In this document: one piece after another, positions 53,796 to 62,187 of the stretch
How the letters are laid out: each line of letters begins with the position of its first letter
Numbering within the stretch: the stretch's first letter is position 1
NCBI RefSeq assembly: GCF_030908405.1
Contig: NZ_CP133089.1
Span: forward strand, 62,001 to 126,000
Reading direction: 5' to 3'
Origin: Aminobacterium sp. MB27-C1
Lineage (GTDB): Bacteria > Synergistota > Synergistia > Synergistales > Aminobacteriaceae
DNA length: 64,000 nucleotides
Notes under the pieces: generated by a model
The model's database searches: none
Seen by the model: only the letters and a program-made list of their open reading frames with translations
What the model was told of the DNA's origin: nothing
Position numbers and translations under genes: made by a program

Positions 53796-55106
53796 ATGAC
53801 TAAGGTTAGAGTAGTTCATTACATGAATCAATTCTTCGGACAAATAGGAGGGGAAGACAAAGCTGGTATTCCTCCTTTTGCGACAAACGATCCAGTAGGT
53901 ATTGGTAACGTTTTTCAACTTGCATCGAATAATCGCTACGTTATCGTGAAAACCATTATTTGCGGAGATAACTACGCGGCAGAAAACCTTGAAGAAGTAA
54001 AAGCAAAGGTTCTTGAATGGATTAAAGAAGAAAATCCAGATCTGTTTATTGCAGGTCCCGCTTTTGCTGCTGGTCGTTATGGCACTTCATGTGGAACTTT
54101 ATGTCAGGCAGTTATAACGGAATTGGGTATTCCGGCAATAAGTGCAATGCATCCAGTTAATCCTGGCGTTGATATTGCCAAGAAAGATATGTTTATTGTC
54201 GAAACGGGCGACTCGGCGCGAGAAATCTCATCAGTTGTGCCTAAAATGATTCGCCTTGCTGACAAAGTGCTCAATAAAGAGCCTATTGGCGGCCCGGAAG
54301 AAGAGGGATACATTCCGAGGGGCATACGGATAAACGTTCGTAAAGCTAAAAGAGGTTCTCGTCGGGCAGTGGATATGCTCGTTAAGAAAATGAATAACGA
54401 GTCCTTCACAACAGAGCTCCCCATGCCGGTTTTTGATACAGTTCCTCCGGCTCCGCCTGTCTCTGATATGAGTGACGCAATCATTGCCATAGGTACGGAG
54501 GGAGGAATAGTTCCTCGCGGCAACCCTGATCGTATTGAAGCTCATAACGCATCTAAGTGGTGTCACTATTCCATAGAAGGCATTGAAAGCTTGAAAAAGG
54601 GCGATTACGAAGTTGCCCATGGCGGATATGATCCAGTGCCAGCCAATGAGAATCCCAATCGCGTATTACCTCTTGACGCAGCACGGGTTCTTGAAAAAGA
54701 AAAGGCCTTTGCACGACTCCATAATGAATATCCAGTAACTGTGGGAAATGTTACCGCCGTAAAATCAGCAGAGCGCTATGGAAAAGAAATGGGAGAAATG
54801 CTGATGAGCCAAGGGGTGCAGGGCGTAATTCTCACTTCAACCTGAGGAACAGGCACTCGTTGCGGTGCAACGCTCGCTCGCGAAATTGAACGCGTAGGTT
54901 TGCCAGCAGTGCTTATTACGGCTATTCCATCTGTTGCCTTCACTGTCGGAGCCAATCGGATTATTCGCGGGGTAGCTATTCCTTACCCTGTAGGTGCTCC
55001 TTCTGAAGAGCCCGCAGAAGAACTCTATATTCGAAAATGTCTGCTAGAAAGAGCTCTCAAGGCATTGGCAACTCCTATTTCAGAACAAACAATTTTTGAG
55101 GAATAA
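53796..55106 (+). CDS. grdB: Component B selenoprotein subunit (GrdB-like), in-frame UGA = selenocysteine 350
   Basis: A 436-residue selenoprotein read through TGA at 54843-54845. Before the UGA: VRVVHYMNQFFGQIGGEDKA, PAFAAGRYGTSCGTLC, HGGYDPVPANENPNRVLPLD and VILTST. After it the same frame continues GTRCGATLAREIERVGLPAV, SVAFTVGANRI and IPYPVG to TAA at 55104-55106, with clear GrdB homology on both sides. Length and Sec position fit the GrdB family. A hairpin just after the UGA matches a bacterial SECIS. The selenolate is thought to attack the substrate alpha-carbon and pass a carboxyalkyl group to GrdA. GrdA, GrdC, GrdD and the sel genes are not in the window. ATG 53796 is preceded by AGGAGG. 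Residues after Sec read U-G-T-R-C, shorter than the U-G-T-C-T-R-C I recall for classical GrdB. Confidence 0.95.
54843..54880 (+). promoter_or_regulatory. Selenocysteine UGA and bacterial SECIS-like hairpin
   Basis: TGA at 54843-54845, then 18 bases to a 3-base loop GGT (54864-54866) closed by a 5-bp stem GTTGC / GCAAC plus a C-G pair; an outer GGC/GCT helix can form below an internal loop. A G at the first loop position and a UGA-to-loop distance near 17 bases are the features SelB recognises in known bacterial SECIS elements. Confidence 0.8.
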
Positions 55107-55108
55107 CT

Positions 55109-55453
55109 ATGTTGGTTCTATCGAATAATCCTCGGGTGATCAGCGCCTATTCATGTGTAGAGTCAGTTGAGGGTACGGCGATTCAGGTTCTCGAAGCCGC
55201 ACAAAGATACATTTATACAGGATATACGCTTTACGGACATCCTTTGGCAGGTAACGCCCGCCTCTGTAGAAATCCATATCGTTCCGTTGCCCTTGAAGAA
55301 GGCCACAATGAAATATGTGTCCGGTCAGTCCTTTGGATAGAAGATGCTTTAGATCGTCTTTCCCGTGGAGAGTTCGATGCAGATAGCTCGAAAAGTGACG
55401 ATTACAGTCTTATCGATTTCGATTTATTTCTATCTATGATCCATATACATTGA
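55109..55453 (+). CDS. grdX: GrdX-family protein
   Basis: A 114-residue protein: VLSNNPRVISAY at the N-terminus and TLYGHPLAGNARLCRNPYRSV in the middle match GrdX, a small protein of unknown biochemical role that is found only next to glycine/sarcosine/betaine reductase genes. Two bases after the grdB stop, so co-transcribed. Supports that GrdE and GrdB here form a genuine reductase operon. Confidence 0.88.
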   Translation: MLVLSNNPRVISAYSCVESVEGTAIQVLEAAQRYIYTGYTLYGHPLAGNARLCRNPYRSVALEEGHNEICVRSVLWIEDALDRLSRGEFDADSSKSDDYSLIDFDLFLSMIHIH

Positions 55454-55467
55454 GGGGAGGACTAACT

Positions 55468-56553
55468 ATGAATCATAAATTTGCAGTACTTGGAAGTGGA
55501 AATGGAGCACGGGCTTTTTGCGCACAGATTGCAGCTAAAGGGTACGATGTTGTGATGTGGGAGCCTCTCGAAGCGACCGAAGATTACAAACGTCTTCGCG
55601 AAGAGAAAAAGATGCATCTCAAGGGAGATATTAATATAGAAGGAACTTTATCTGGAGTAACTATGGATATTGAAGAGGCAATGGATGGAGCAAAGGTCCT
55701 TTTCGTCGTGGTTCCCTCCTTTGCTCATGAACCTATCTTCAGAAAGATGCTTCCCCATCTTAAAGATGGTCAGCATATCGTTGTTGTTCCCGGAAACTAT
55801 GCAGGTTTCAGATTCCGCAAAATAATGAAAGAGGAAGGTATTGATGTAAAGGTATCTATCTCTGAAACAGCATCTATGCCTTATGCATGCAGAATCAGCA
55901 GCTACGATACGGTTATGATCTTCAAAAAGAAATTCAAATTACAGATGGCTACGTCTCCAGTATCCGATACAGAAGAAGTACATCGCATTGTTCAAGACAT
56001 CTTTGAAGGATATGTTGAATATATTCCAGCTGACAACCTGCTTGCCATTGATCTTGACAATATCAATTTTACGTTGCATCCATTCCCAGTACTCTTGAAC
56101 TATGGTGCCATTGAAAAGAATCCTAAGGGGTTCAGGCACTATATGGACGGAATTACTCCTGAAATAGCAAAAATCATGGAAAAGTTAGAAAAAGAGCGCA
56201 TAGCTATTGGTAAAGCCCTTGGAGTACACCTTATAGGCGCTCTTGATCAGTTGAAAATGTTTTATGGAGAAAACGAAGCTCACACATATTATGAGTATGT
56301 GCAGAGTCCGGAGTCGCCTTACGTCGATTTAGTTGGCCATAATATTAAAGGAAGATATTTGACAGAAGATGTACCGGGTGTACTTGTACCGGCCTATCTT
56401 CTTGCCCAGAAGGCAGGATATGATGCTACAACAGTAAAGCTTGCCATCGATCTGGCTTCCAAACTTCACGATGTCGATTATTTGAAGAATGGCACAACAC
56501 TTGAAACATTGGGAATCGCAGATCTTTCCATCGAAGAAATTCTCAATATATAA
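55468..56553 (+). CDS. NAD/NADP octopine/nopaline dehydrogenase-family protein
   Basis: A 361-residue two-domain dehydrogenase. N-terminal Rossmann motif FAVLGSGNGARAFCAQIAAKG (about 5-25); C-terminal octopine-DH domain from about 185 with DLDNINFTLHPFPVLLNYG, containing the conserved His of the catalytic pair, and HTYYEYVQSP. Family members reversibly cleave or form opines (N-carboxyalkyl amino acids) from an amino acid and a 2-oxoacid. ATG 55468 follows GAGGGGAGG, 14 bases after grdX. Its place at the end of the TRAP/OCD/Grd operon suggests the transported substrate is an N-substituted amino acid or that the enzyme balances NADH with a 2-oxoacid. Confidence 0.87.
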   Translation: MNHKFAVLGSGNGARAFCAQIAAKGYDVVMWEPLEATEDYKRLREEKKMHLKGDINIEGTLSGVTMDIEEAMDGAKVLFVVVPSFAHEPIFRKMLPHLKDGQHIVVVPGNYAGFRFRKIMKEEGIDVKVSISETASMPYACRISSYDTVMIFKKKFKLQMATSPVSDTEEVHRIVQDIFEGYVEYIPADNLLAIDLDNINFTLHPFPVLLNYGAIEKNPKGFRHYMDGITPEIAKIMEKLEKERIAIGKALGVHLIGALDQLKMFYGENEAHTYYEYVQSPESPYVDLVGHNIKGRYLTEDVPGVLVPAYLLAQKAGYDATTVKLAIDLASKLHDVDYLKNGTTLETLGIADLSIEEILNI

Positions 56554-56573
56554 AAGGAATATGAAGTCAAAGC

Positions 56574-56619
56574 AAGAAGGGCCTTGCTGAACAATAGAGC
56601 AAGGCCCTTCTTGTCTTTA
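56574..56619. terminator. Terminator between the Grd operon and arsM
   Basis: Perfect 15-bp stem (AAGAAGGGCCTTGCT / AGCAAGGCCCTTCTT), 9-base loop, then a T-rich stretch; convergent genes on both sides. Confidence 0.9.
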
Positions 56620-57429
56620 TTTTACTGCTTCAACATACGCGGAGCGGACAAATTTTTCTACGCCGCTTTCAGGAAACCAATCTTTTATATACTCTTGGCT
56701 CTCTTCTTTTATAGTAATTTTAAAACTTTTAAAACCAACACGTTTTAATATTTCTTCTACTTCTTGAACAGTAATAGCTCCTGCGACACAGCCACTATAA
56801 GCATCTAAATTATTTTTTATTTCTTGGGGAAGTTCTTGTAATGCTATGACATCTGCAATAGCTACACGCCCATTTTTTCGAAGAACACGATATATTTCTG
56901 AAAATACCTGCTCTTTTTCTGGGGAGAGATTAATAACACAGTTTGAAATAACGACATCAATAGAAGCATCAGCCACAGGTAGATGTTCTATTTCCCCAAG
57001 TCTGAACTCAACATTGGAATATCCCTCTTCTTCAGCCATTACGCGGGATTTGCTGACCATTTCAGGAGTCATATCGACCCCTATCACATGTCCATTCTCA
57101 CCGACAACTTGGGCTGCTAAAAAGCAGTCAAAACCGCCGCCGCTTCCTAAGTCTAAAACGACTTCGCCAGCTTGTAACTCTGCACTCTCTTGGGGGTTGC
57201 CACAGCCGAGCCCCATATTTGAGCCTTCTGGAGTAACAGAAAGTTCTTCTGAAGAATATCCTAATTCTTTAGAAATAAGAGTCTCAGGTGACGTTGAGCA
57301 ACAGGAAGAGGAACCGCTGCAACATGCACATCCCGATTGCATATTTGGGTTTTGAGCGATCTTCGCATATCGTTCACGAACTTTACTTCGAATTTCATCG
57401 GAACTTTTTTGTTTTGCCTGTTCAGACAT
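56617..57429 (-). CDS. arsM: Arsenite methyltransferase
   Basis: A 270-residue SAM-dependent methyltransferase. Cys-rich N-terminus (GCACCSGSSSCC, about 33-44); SAM motif VLDLGSGGGFDCF; and the three arsenic-binding cysteines expected for ArsM: Cys76 in GLGCGNP, Cys164 in ISNCVINLSPEK and Cys214 in YSGCVAGA. It methylates As(III) with SAM and thiols. 92 bases downstream of a MarR gene on the same strand, probably co-regulated. Confidence 0.95.
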   Translation of the reverse strand: MSEQAKQKSSDEIRSKVRERYAKIAQNPNMQSGCACCSGSSSCCSTSPETLISKELGYSSEELSVTPEGSNMGLGCGNPQESAELQAGEVVLDLGSGGGFDCFLAAQVVGENGHVIGVDMTPEMVSKSRVMAEEEGYSNVEFRLGEIEHLPVADASIDVVISNCVINLSPEKEQVFSEIYRVLRKNGRVAIADVIALQELPQEIKNNLDAYSGCVAGAITVQEVEEILKRVGFKSFKITIKEESQEYIKDWFPESGVEKFVRSAYVEAVK

Positions 57430-57521
57430 GTTTTCACCCCTAAGTATGTATTAGCTTTGTACTATATTGGAGGGCTTCATTGTGCAAAATATGTGTTTGG
57501 AATTAACTAAGGTTGAAATAA

Positions 57522-57965
57522 TCAAATATTATTTTCGTCATTTTCTGAGAGTGCTTTCTTGAAAATCTTAAATCCGGCAATAACTACGTCACGAAGAGGG
57601 TCATCTAAAGTTTTTAATGTGTTATCGATACGTGAAATAAAAGATTGATGAAGTGATTGTGCCATTCCTTCCCCCTTGGCTGTCAAACCTACGCAGCAAA
57701 CGCGTCCATCCCTTGAGTTCCGTTTTCTTTCGGCGTATTCTTTCTCTTCAAGTCTGTTTACAAGGCGAGTCCCCCCACTTTTTGTGAGAACAAGTTTTTC
57801 TGATAATTCGGATATAGAAATGTTCCCGTGTTGGTAAATGAAATAGAGAGCTCGATATTCCCCATAAGAAAGATTGCCACAACACTCTTCGTTGAAGCTT
57901 TTTCCGCTAAATTGCCAGACAATGTCTTCTATTAAAATTGCCAGATCTTGGGTTTGATGTAACAT
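57522..57965 (-). CDS. MarR-family regulator with two Cys-Cys pairs
   Basis: A 147-residue winged-helix regulator: SISELSEKLVLTKSGGTRLVNRLEEK (recognition helix) and the wing ERKRNSRDGRVCCVGLT. Vicinal cysteines occur at 28-29 (EECC) and 90-91 (RVCC, at the wing), unusual for ordinary MarR. Located directly upstream of arsM, it could sense As(III) or another thiophilic metal through these thiols. ATG 57965 follows ATGGAGG; an upstream in-frame ATG at 57995 lacks a site. Confidence 0.88.
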   Translation of the reverse strand: MLHQTQDLAILIEDIVWQFSGKSFNEECCGNLSYGEYRALYFIYQHGNISISELSEKLVLTKSGGTRLVNRLEEKEYAERKRNSRDGRVCCVGLTAKGEGMAQSLHQSFISRIDNTLKTLDDPLRDVVIAGFKIFKKALSENDENNI

Positions 57966-58051
57966 GAAGAACCTCCATATAGTTGATAAAATCAATTATA
58001 TGAGATGGGGCCCTCTTTTGTAAATATGTATTTAGAAAAATATGTGTGTTC

Positions 58052-59125
58052 TTATTTCGATGACATGATAATTGCTACGGGACGAAGAGAAGGAACATTT
58101 TCGCACACGATCTTTATAACCACAGCAATAGGAACAGCCAAAACAGCACCTACGCCGCCCCACAGCCAGCCCCAGAAAAGAAGGGAGACAAGCACGATAA
58201 TAGGATTTATATCGAGAGCATCTCCCATAACTTTGGGAGCTAAAATATTTCCGATACCAACCTGGATAGTCAACAAAGCAATGCTCGTTATGATGGCAGG
58301 TGTGAAGTCAGGATAAAACTTTACCAATGCAACCAGAATGGGGGGAATTGATGCCAATATAGAACCGATGTAGGGAATAAAGTTAAGCAAGAAGGCTAAC
58401 ACACCCCAGTTTACAGAGAAATCAACGCCTATAAACTTGAGAGCCAACCAGACAGCGACTCCTGTCAAAGAACTTATAATGACGGCTGTTGCCAAATAAC
58501 GCCCTATTTGTTTAGAAATTTTATCAATAATATGTTGAAATCGATAGGCAGTTCCTGGAGAGAATGCTCTTTTAAGCTTCCCAGATGAAGCGGGAGACCC
58601 CAGTAAAATAAAAATAAGAAAGACAATAACCAGAAACAAATTGCTCACGAGAGAAATAGCTGTTCCAGGCAGGGTCAGAAGCCACGTCGTGAGACGACTC
58701 CCCCAGTCAAATTCAAAGAGTAAATCTGTAGGGATATCATTAGCTTTGCCAATCTCTTCTACGAGAACTAAAAACTGGTCGTAGTACGAGGGAAAAGCAT
58801 TTACGAAAGGTACCAGACGCCTATATAAGAAGGTAAAACCTAGTAGGCAGAGTCCAAGGAAGATGGCTACTAGGGCCGTAATCGAAAGGATGGGCGGTAT
58901 TTTTTTGCGCTCAAGTGTCTGGATAATCGGTTTAAAAATATACGAAAGCAACCAAGCGACAACGAGAGGCATTACAACGCCTCTAGCAAAGCGTAATACC
59001 ATGCCACCAGCAACAATACTTAAAAAGCCCAAGAAAAATATCTGACTTCGTATACCATATCGACCAATAAATGGAACTTTTTCTTTTGTATCTTGGCCGT
59101 TGTCTTTTTCAAAAGGAGAACTCAT
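58052..59125 (-). CDS. AI-2E family transporter/PerM-like permease
   Basis: A 357-residue membrane protein of the AI-2E exporter (UPF0118) family: ARGVVMPLVVAWLLSYIFKPI, a large central amphipathic region, then LAFLLNFIPYIGSILASIPPILVALV and the conserved GDALDINPIIVLVSLLFWGWLWG. About eight spans. Relatives export AI-2, toxic compounds or act as Na+/H+ antiporters, so substrate is unassigned. Single gene in its own unit. Confidence 0.88.
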   Translation of the reverse strand: MSSPFEKDNGQDTKEKVPFIGRYGIRSQIFFLGFLSIVAGGMVLRFARGVVMPLVVAWLLSYIFKPIIQTLERKKIPPILSITALVAIFLGLCLLGFTFLYRRLVPFVNAFPSYYDQFLVLVEEIGKANDIPTDLLFEFDWGSRLTTWLLTLPGTAISLVSNLFLVIVFLIFILLGSPASSGKLKRAFSPGTAYRFQHIIDKISKQIGRYLATAVIISSLTGVAVWLALKFIGVDFSVNWGVLAFLLNFIPYIGSILASIPPILVALVKFYPDFTPAIITSIALLTIQVGIGNILAPKVMGDALDINPIIVLVSLLFWGWLWGGVGAVLAVPIAVVIKIVCENVPSLRPVAIIMSSK

Positions 59126-59210
59126 GATTTGCCTCCAACGATCATAATCTTTCGAAATCCAATATATAAATCATACCTTATTTTAAGGGATACGTGGCGA
59201 CAAATAGAGG

Positions 59211-59247
59211 AAAGGGGAAAACCTCATTTTTTAAGGTTTTCCCCTTT
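59211..59247. terminator. Terminator downstream of the EamA gene
   Basis: Perfect 14-bp stem (AAAGGGGAAAACCT / AGGTTTTCCCCTTT) with a 9-base loop, 4 bases beyond the EamA stop on the minus strand. Confidence 0.85.
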
Positions 59248-59250
59248 AGC

Positions 59251-60132
59251 TTACCCAAAGTTGATGGCTACTCCACCTGTAAGAATCAGAACAATTCCAA
59301 TCCATTGAGGAATGAGAATAGGTTCTCTATAGAGAAGTCTTCCCCAAAACGCTGCAAAGAGGGGGCTTGAAGCGGTAATGGGAGTAACGACAGATGCCGG
59401 AGCATATCGCATTGCTTCTGATGTAAGAAAACCACCTAATCCCATAGAGAGAACACCAACTGTTATCATCATGACCATATTTTTGAGAGGCATCCTGAAT
59501 AATGGTTCCTGGCGATTGTTTCTTTGCCAAGAAATACCCCAACATATCCAAATGGCTATGAAAAAAGATATCGATTGCCAAAAAACAAGAGCGTGGGGAG
59601 AAATATCTCCGATAGTCATTCCCCAACGGGTCAAAACAAAGTTAACACTCCAAAAGAATGCTGCAAAAAGAGATAAAAGAACTCCCTGTAGAGATTTTTG
59701 TTTTGGCTCCTCTCGTTTCATTCGAAAGACTACAAGCCCTACAAAGATACAGAAGGTACCGACAATAGTAGCTGTAGTTGCCCTTTCGCCAAGGAAAAGT
59801 ATTGCAGCAACACTTGCAAAAAACGGATAGGTACCTGTAATGGCTGTCGCTGTACCGGGACCTATAAGTCTAATCCCATGGAAAAAAAGTGAGTCACCAA
59901 TAAGAAGAGCGGAGAGCCCACCTATTGAAACCATAAGAGCAGAATGTGAAGCTACATGCAGCACATTTGGAGAGATAAGAGCAATAATGAGTCCACATCC
60001 CAGAAAACCAATACTGCGTATAGCTTGCATTTTCAACGCAGAACTATTGTTGATGCAATAACGATAAATGATTGGTGCGCTTCCCCATACAAAAGCGACG
60101 AGAAGGCTATAAAAAACTCCAAGTATATTCAC
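59251..60132 (-). CDS. EamA (DMT superfamily) transporter
   Basis: A 293-residue protein with ten hydrophobic segments in two EamA repeats; AFVWGSAPIIYRY at the first repeat and LSLFAAFFWSVNFVLTRWG at the second, ending with YREPILIPQWIGIVLILTGG. Members export amino acids or metabolites. Start: GTG 60132, with AAGG upstream. Last gene of a likely operon (dipeptidase, MFS, P5C reductase, EamA). Confidence 0.88.
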   Translation of the reverse strand: MNILGVFYSLLVAFVWGSAPIIYRYCINNSSALKMQAIRSIGFLGCGLIIALISPNVLHVASHSALMVSIGGLSALLIGDSLFFHGIRLIGPGTATAITGTYPFFASVAAILFLGERATTATIVGTFCIFVGLVVFRMKREEPKQKSLQGVLLSLFAAFFWSVNFVLTRWGMTIGDISPHALVFWQSISFFIAIWICWGISWQRNNRQEPLFRMPLKNMVMMITVGVLSMGLGGFLTSEAMRYAPASVVTPITASSPLFAAFWGRLLYREPILIPQWIGIVLILTGGVAINFG

Positions 60133-60174
60133 AGCGATACCTTCATTCGATTTTATTCAGTAAAGTAAAAAAAT

Positions 60175-60996
60175 TTACTTTTTTAAGCTTTCTCTAATTG
60201 CATCACTGTAGGCCTTAGTGCGGCTCCAGCCTTCCTCGTAATTTTCTTTGACAATGGCTTTGAAAGCCCGTTTTTCCAGTGCGTAAAGCTGACGAACAGA
60301 AATACCGCCAGGAGTGCTTGTCTCACGAAGAAGTCCAGCAATATCGTCGATCTGGCGTTCCCATACCTTTAGGCAACCTTCGACTGTTCCGAATGCCATG
60401 TGTGATGCACTCTTATAGTCAATGCCAAGAAGTAGTGCTGATTCAACCATGGCCTGGAAGAATGCATAAACTGGAGCAGGTCCGGTAGTTGCAGTAGCGA
60501 CGTTGATTTTCTCTTCATCAAGCATGTAGGCTTTTCCCATAGAATCGAAAAGTTGCATTAACATTGCTTTCTGCTCATCAGAAACATTCTTATTAAAAGC
60601 GACAGCAACAACCCCATGTCCAATTCTGCTGGGAGGGTTGGGAAGAGCTCTGGCTATTGCCAGGTCAGGGAAGATATCTCCATAGAGTTTCATGGGAATA
60701 CCAGAAGAGATAGAGATAAGAACCTTATTGCTGAAATCGGGCTGAATCTCACGAAGTTCCCCGGCAAGATCCATGGCGTTGTCAGAACGTACACAAACAA
60801 AAACTATATCTGCCGCTTTAATAACGTCAATTTTGCTTGCGGCAACAGTAAGACCGTAGCGTTCGTGCATTTCGTTCTCTCGAGCCTTGAAGATGTCTGT
60901 AATATGAATATCTTCAGCTTTAACAAGCCCGCTATTCAAAATGTTTTGAGTGATAATCTCGCAGATGAGACCAGAACCAATAAATCCGATTTTCAT
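60175..60996 (-). CDS. proC: Pyrroline-5-carboxylate reductase family protein
   Basis: A 273-residue NAD(P)-dependent reductase: KIGFIGSGLICEIITQNIL at the N-terminus, VFVCVRSDNAMDLAGEL, RALPNPPSRIGHGVVAV (usually RxMPNTP), and the C-terminal signature LRETSTPGGISVRQLYALE (usually VTSPGGTT). Reduces P5C to proline or a similar cyclic imine. The altered RALPNPP and STPGGIS motifs hint at a different substrate. GGAGG 8 bases before the ATG, 4 bases after the MFS stop. Confidence 0.83.
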   Translation of the reverse strand: MKIGFIGSGLICEIITQNILNSGLVKAEDIHITDIFKARENEMHERYGLTVAASKIDVIKAADIVFVCVRSDNAMDLAGELREIQPDFSNKVLISISSGIPMKLYGDIFPDLAIARALPNPPSRIGHGVVAVAFNKNVSDEQKAMLMQLFDSMGKAYMLDEEKINVATATTGPAPVYAFFQAMVESALLLGIDYKSASHMAFGTVEGCLKVWERQIDDIAGLLRETSTPGGISVRQLYALEKRAFKAIVKENYEEGWSRTKAYSDAIRESLKK

Positions 60997-61000
60997 AATT

Positions 61001-62185
61001 TTATACCTCCGATATTTCTATATTTTGTGAAGTTGCAGTTTTCTGTATGCGGTAGCTCCAGTGGAAAGCAGCAACATTCAGGCCGATTAAAACAATTGCC
61101 ACCAAACGGTAGGCTTTTGAATATCCCGCATATGCGGCGATTGAGCTTATAACTGCTGGCATGATAAAGAAGGTGCCAGAGTACAGTAGTCCATAGATGG
61201 CTGCCAATTTTGTTCGAGTTCTATCATCTCCCAAATCTCCAATAAGACATGTCATTGCAGGAAATCCCACTCCCATGCCTAAACCGAAAAAAACCCCTAA
61301 ACCTATTAGTTGAAAAGAAGATGTCGCAAAACTGGTGCCGAAAATACCCACAGCAGTGATAAATGTGGTAGCTCCCGCCATAAATCGACGAGGGAACCGA
61401 TTGAGAAAAGATCCTCCCAAGGTGCGAATCATCAATGAAGTGATTGCAGCTGGAAGAAAGAATGCCGTGGCTATAAGCTTTCGTTCATAAGCGAGAGAGA
61501 CAAACGTTATTTGCATGGCGTCTACCAATGAAAAAACAGCCATAACAGCCATAAAACCTAAAATTGGGCGCATTGAAAATATTTCTCTATAACTGGCACT
61601 TTTTGTCTCTTTTTTTGAAAGAACGGGCATCGTTTGTTCGCCCTTAAAGCCATAACACATTAGTAAGCCACCTGAAACAATCGCTACGAGAATAACCGCA
61701 TAGGTGCGAGGGTATCCCTTTAAGAGAATCCATTCGAGAATAGGGGCTAAGATTAATGAGGGTAAAACATAGCCCAGAGAGATGAGCCCTATATCTCTAC
61801 CCCTCGTTTGTTCAGGTACCATAACCATTTGATAGGCAATCATTGCGACTCCCTGAAGAGTCATTCCCAAACCCAAAAGAGTTTTATATAAAATGACGGT
61901 CCATACTTTGAGAGGACCGAAGGCTATTGCCAAAGATGCAGTAAGCAATAGAGTGAAACCGACTTTGAGAGAACGATCGAGCCCGATTCGATCAGCTACT
62001 GCAGGGGCAAAAAAACGTGATAATGCCGATATCCCATATCCTGCCCCCATTATCCAACCCAGCCAAGGACCTGCATAAAACCCCATTCCATCAAAATATG
62101 CAGGCAAAAAATAGTAACCGCTATCCATTGTTGCGGCTGCAAATGTTATAAAAAGAAGTTGGAATACTACCGGGCTATATCTCAT
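61001..62185 (-). CDS. MFS transporter
   Basis: A 394-residue 12-span transporter; loop 2-3 motif SRFFAPAVADRIGLDRSLKVG. ATG starts 2 bases after the dipeptidase stop, indicating a substrate related to amino acids or peptides. No specific motif for substrate. Confidence 0.85.
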   Translation of the reverse strand: MRYSPVVFQLLFITFAAATMDSGYYFLPAYFDGMGFYAGPWLGWIMGAGYGISALSRFFAPAVADRIGLDRSLKVGFTLLLTASLAIAFGPLKVWTVILYKTLLGLGMTLQGVAMIAYQMVMVPEQTRGRDIGLISLGYVLPSLILAPILEWILLKGYPRTYAVILVAIVSGGLLMCYGFKGEQTMPVLSKKETKSASYREIFSMRPILGFMAVMAVFSLVDAMQITFVSLAYERKLIATAFFLPAAITSLMIRTLGGSFLNRFPRRFMAGATTFITAVGIFGTSFATSSFQLIGLGVFFGLGMGVGFPAMTCLIGDLGDDRTRTKLAAIYGLLYSGTFFIMPAVISSIAAYAGYSKAYRLVAIVLIGLNVAAFHWSYRIQKTATSQNIEISEV

Positions 62186-62187
62186 CT

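Noticed and set aside
53796-54845. grdB as a truncated gene or pseudogene ending at TGA 54843
   Set aside because: The same frame continues with conserved GrdB sequence to 55106, the UGA is at the expected Sec position, and a SECIS-like hairpin follows.
54900-55106. Short separate gene after grdB
   Set aside because: It is the C-terminal part of GrdB beyond the selenocysteine codon; no ribosome binding site precedes it.
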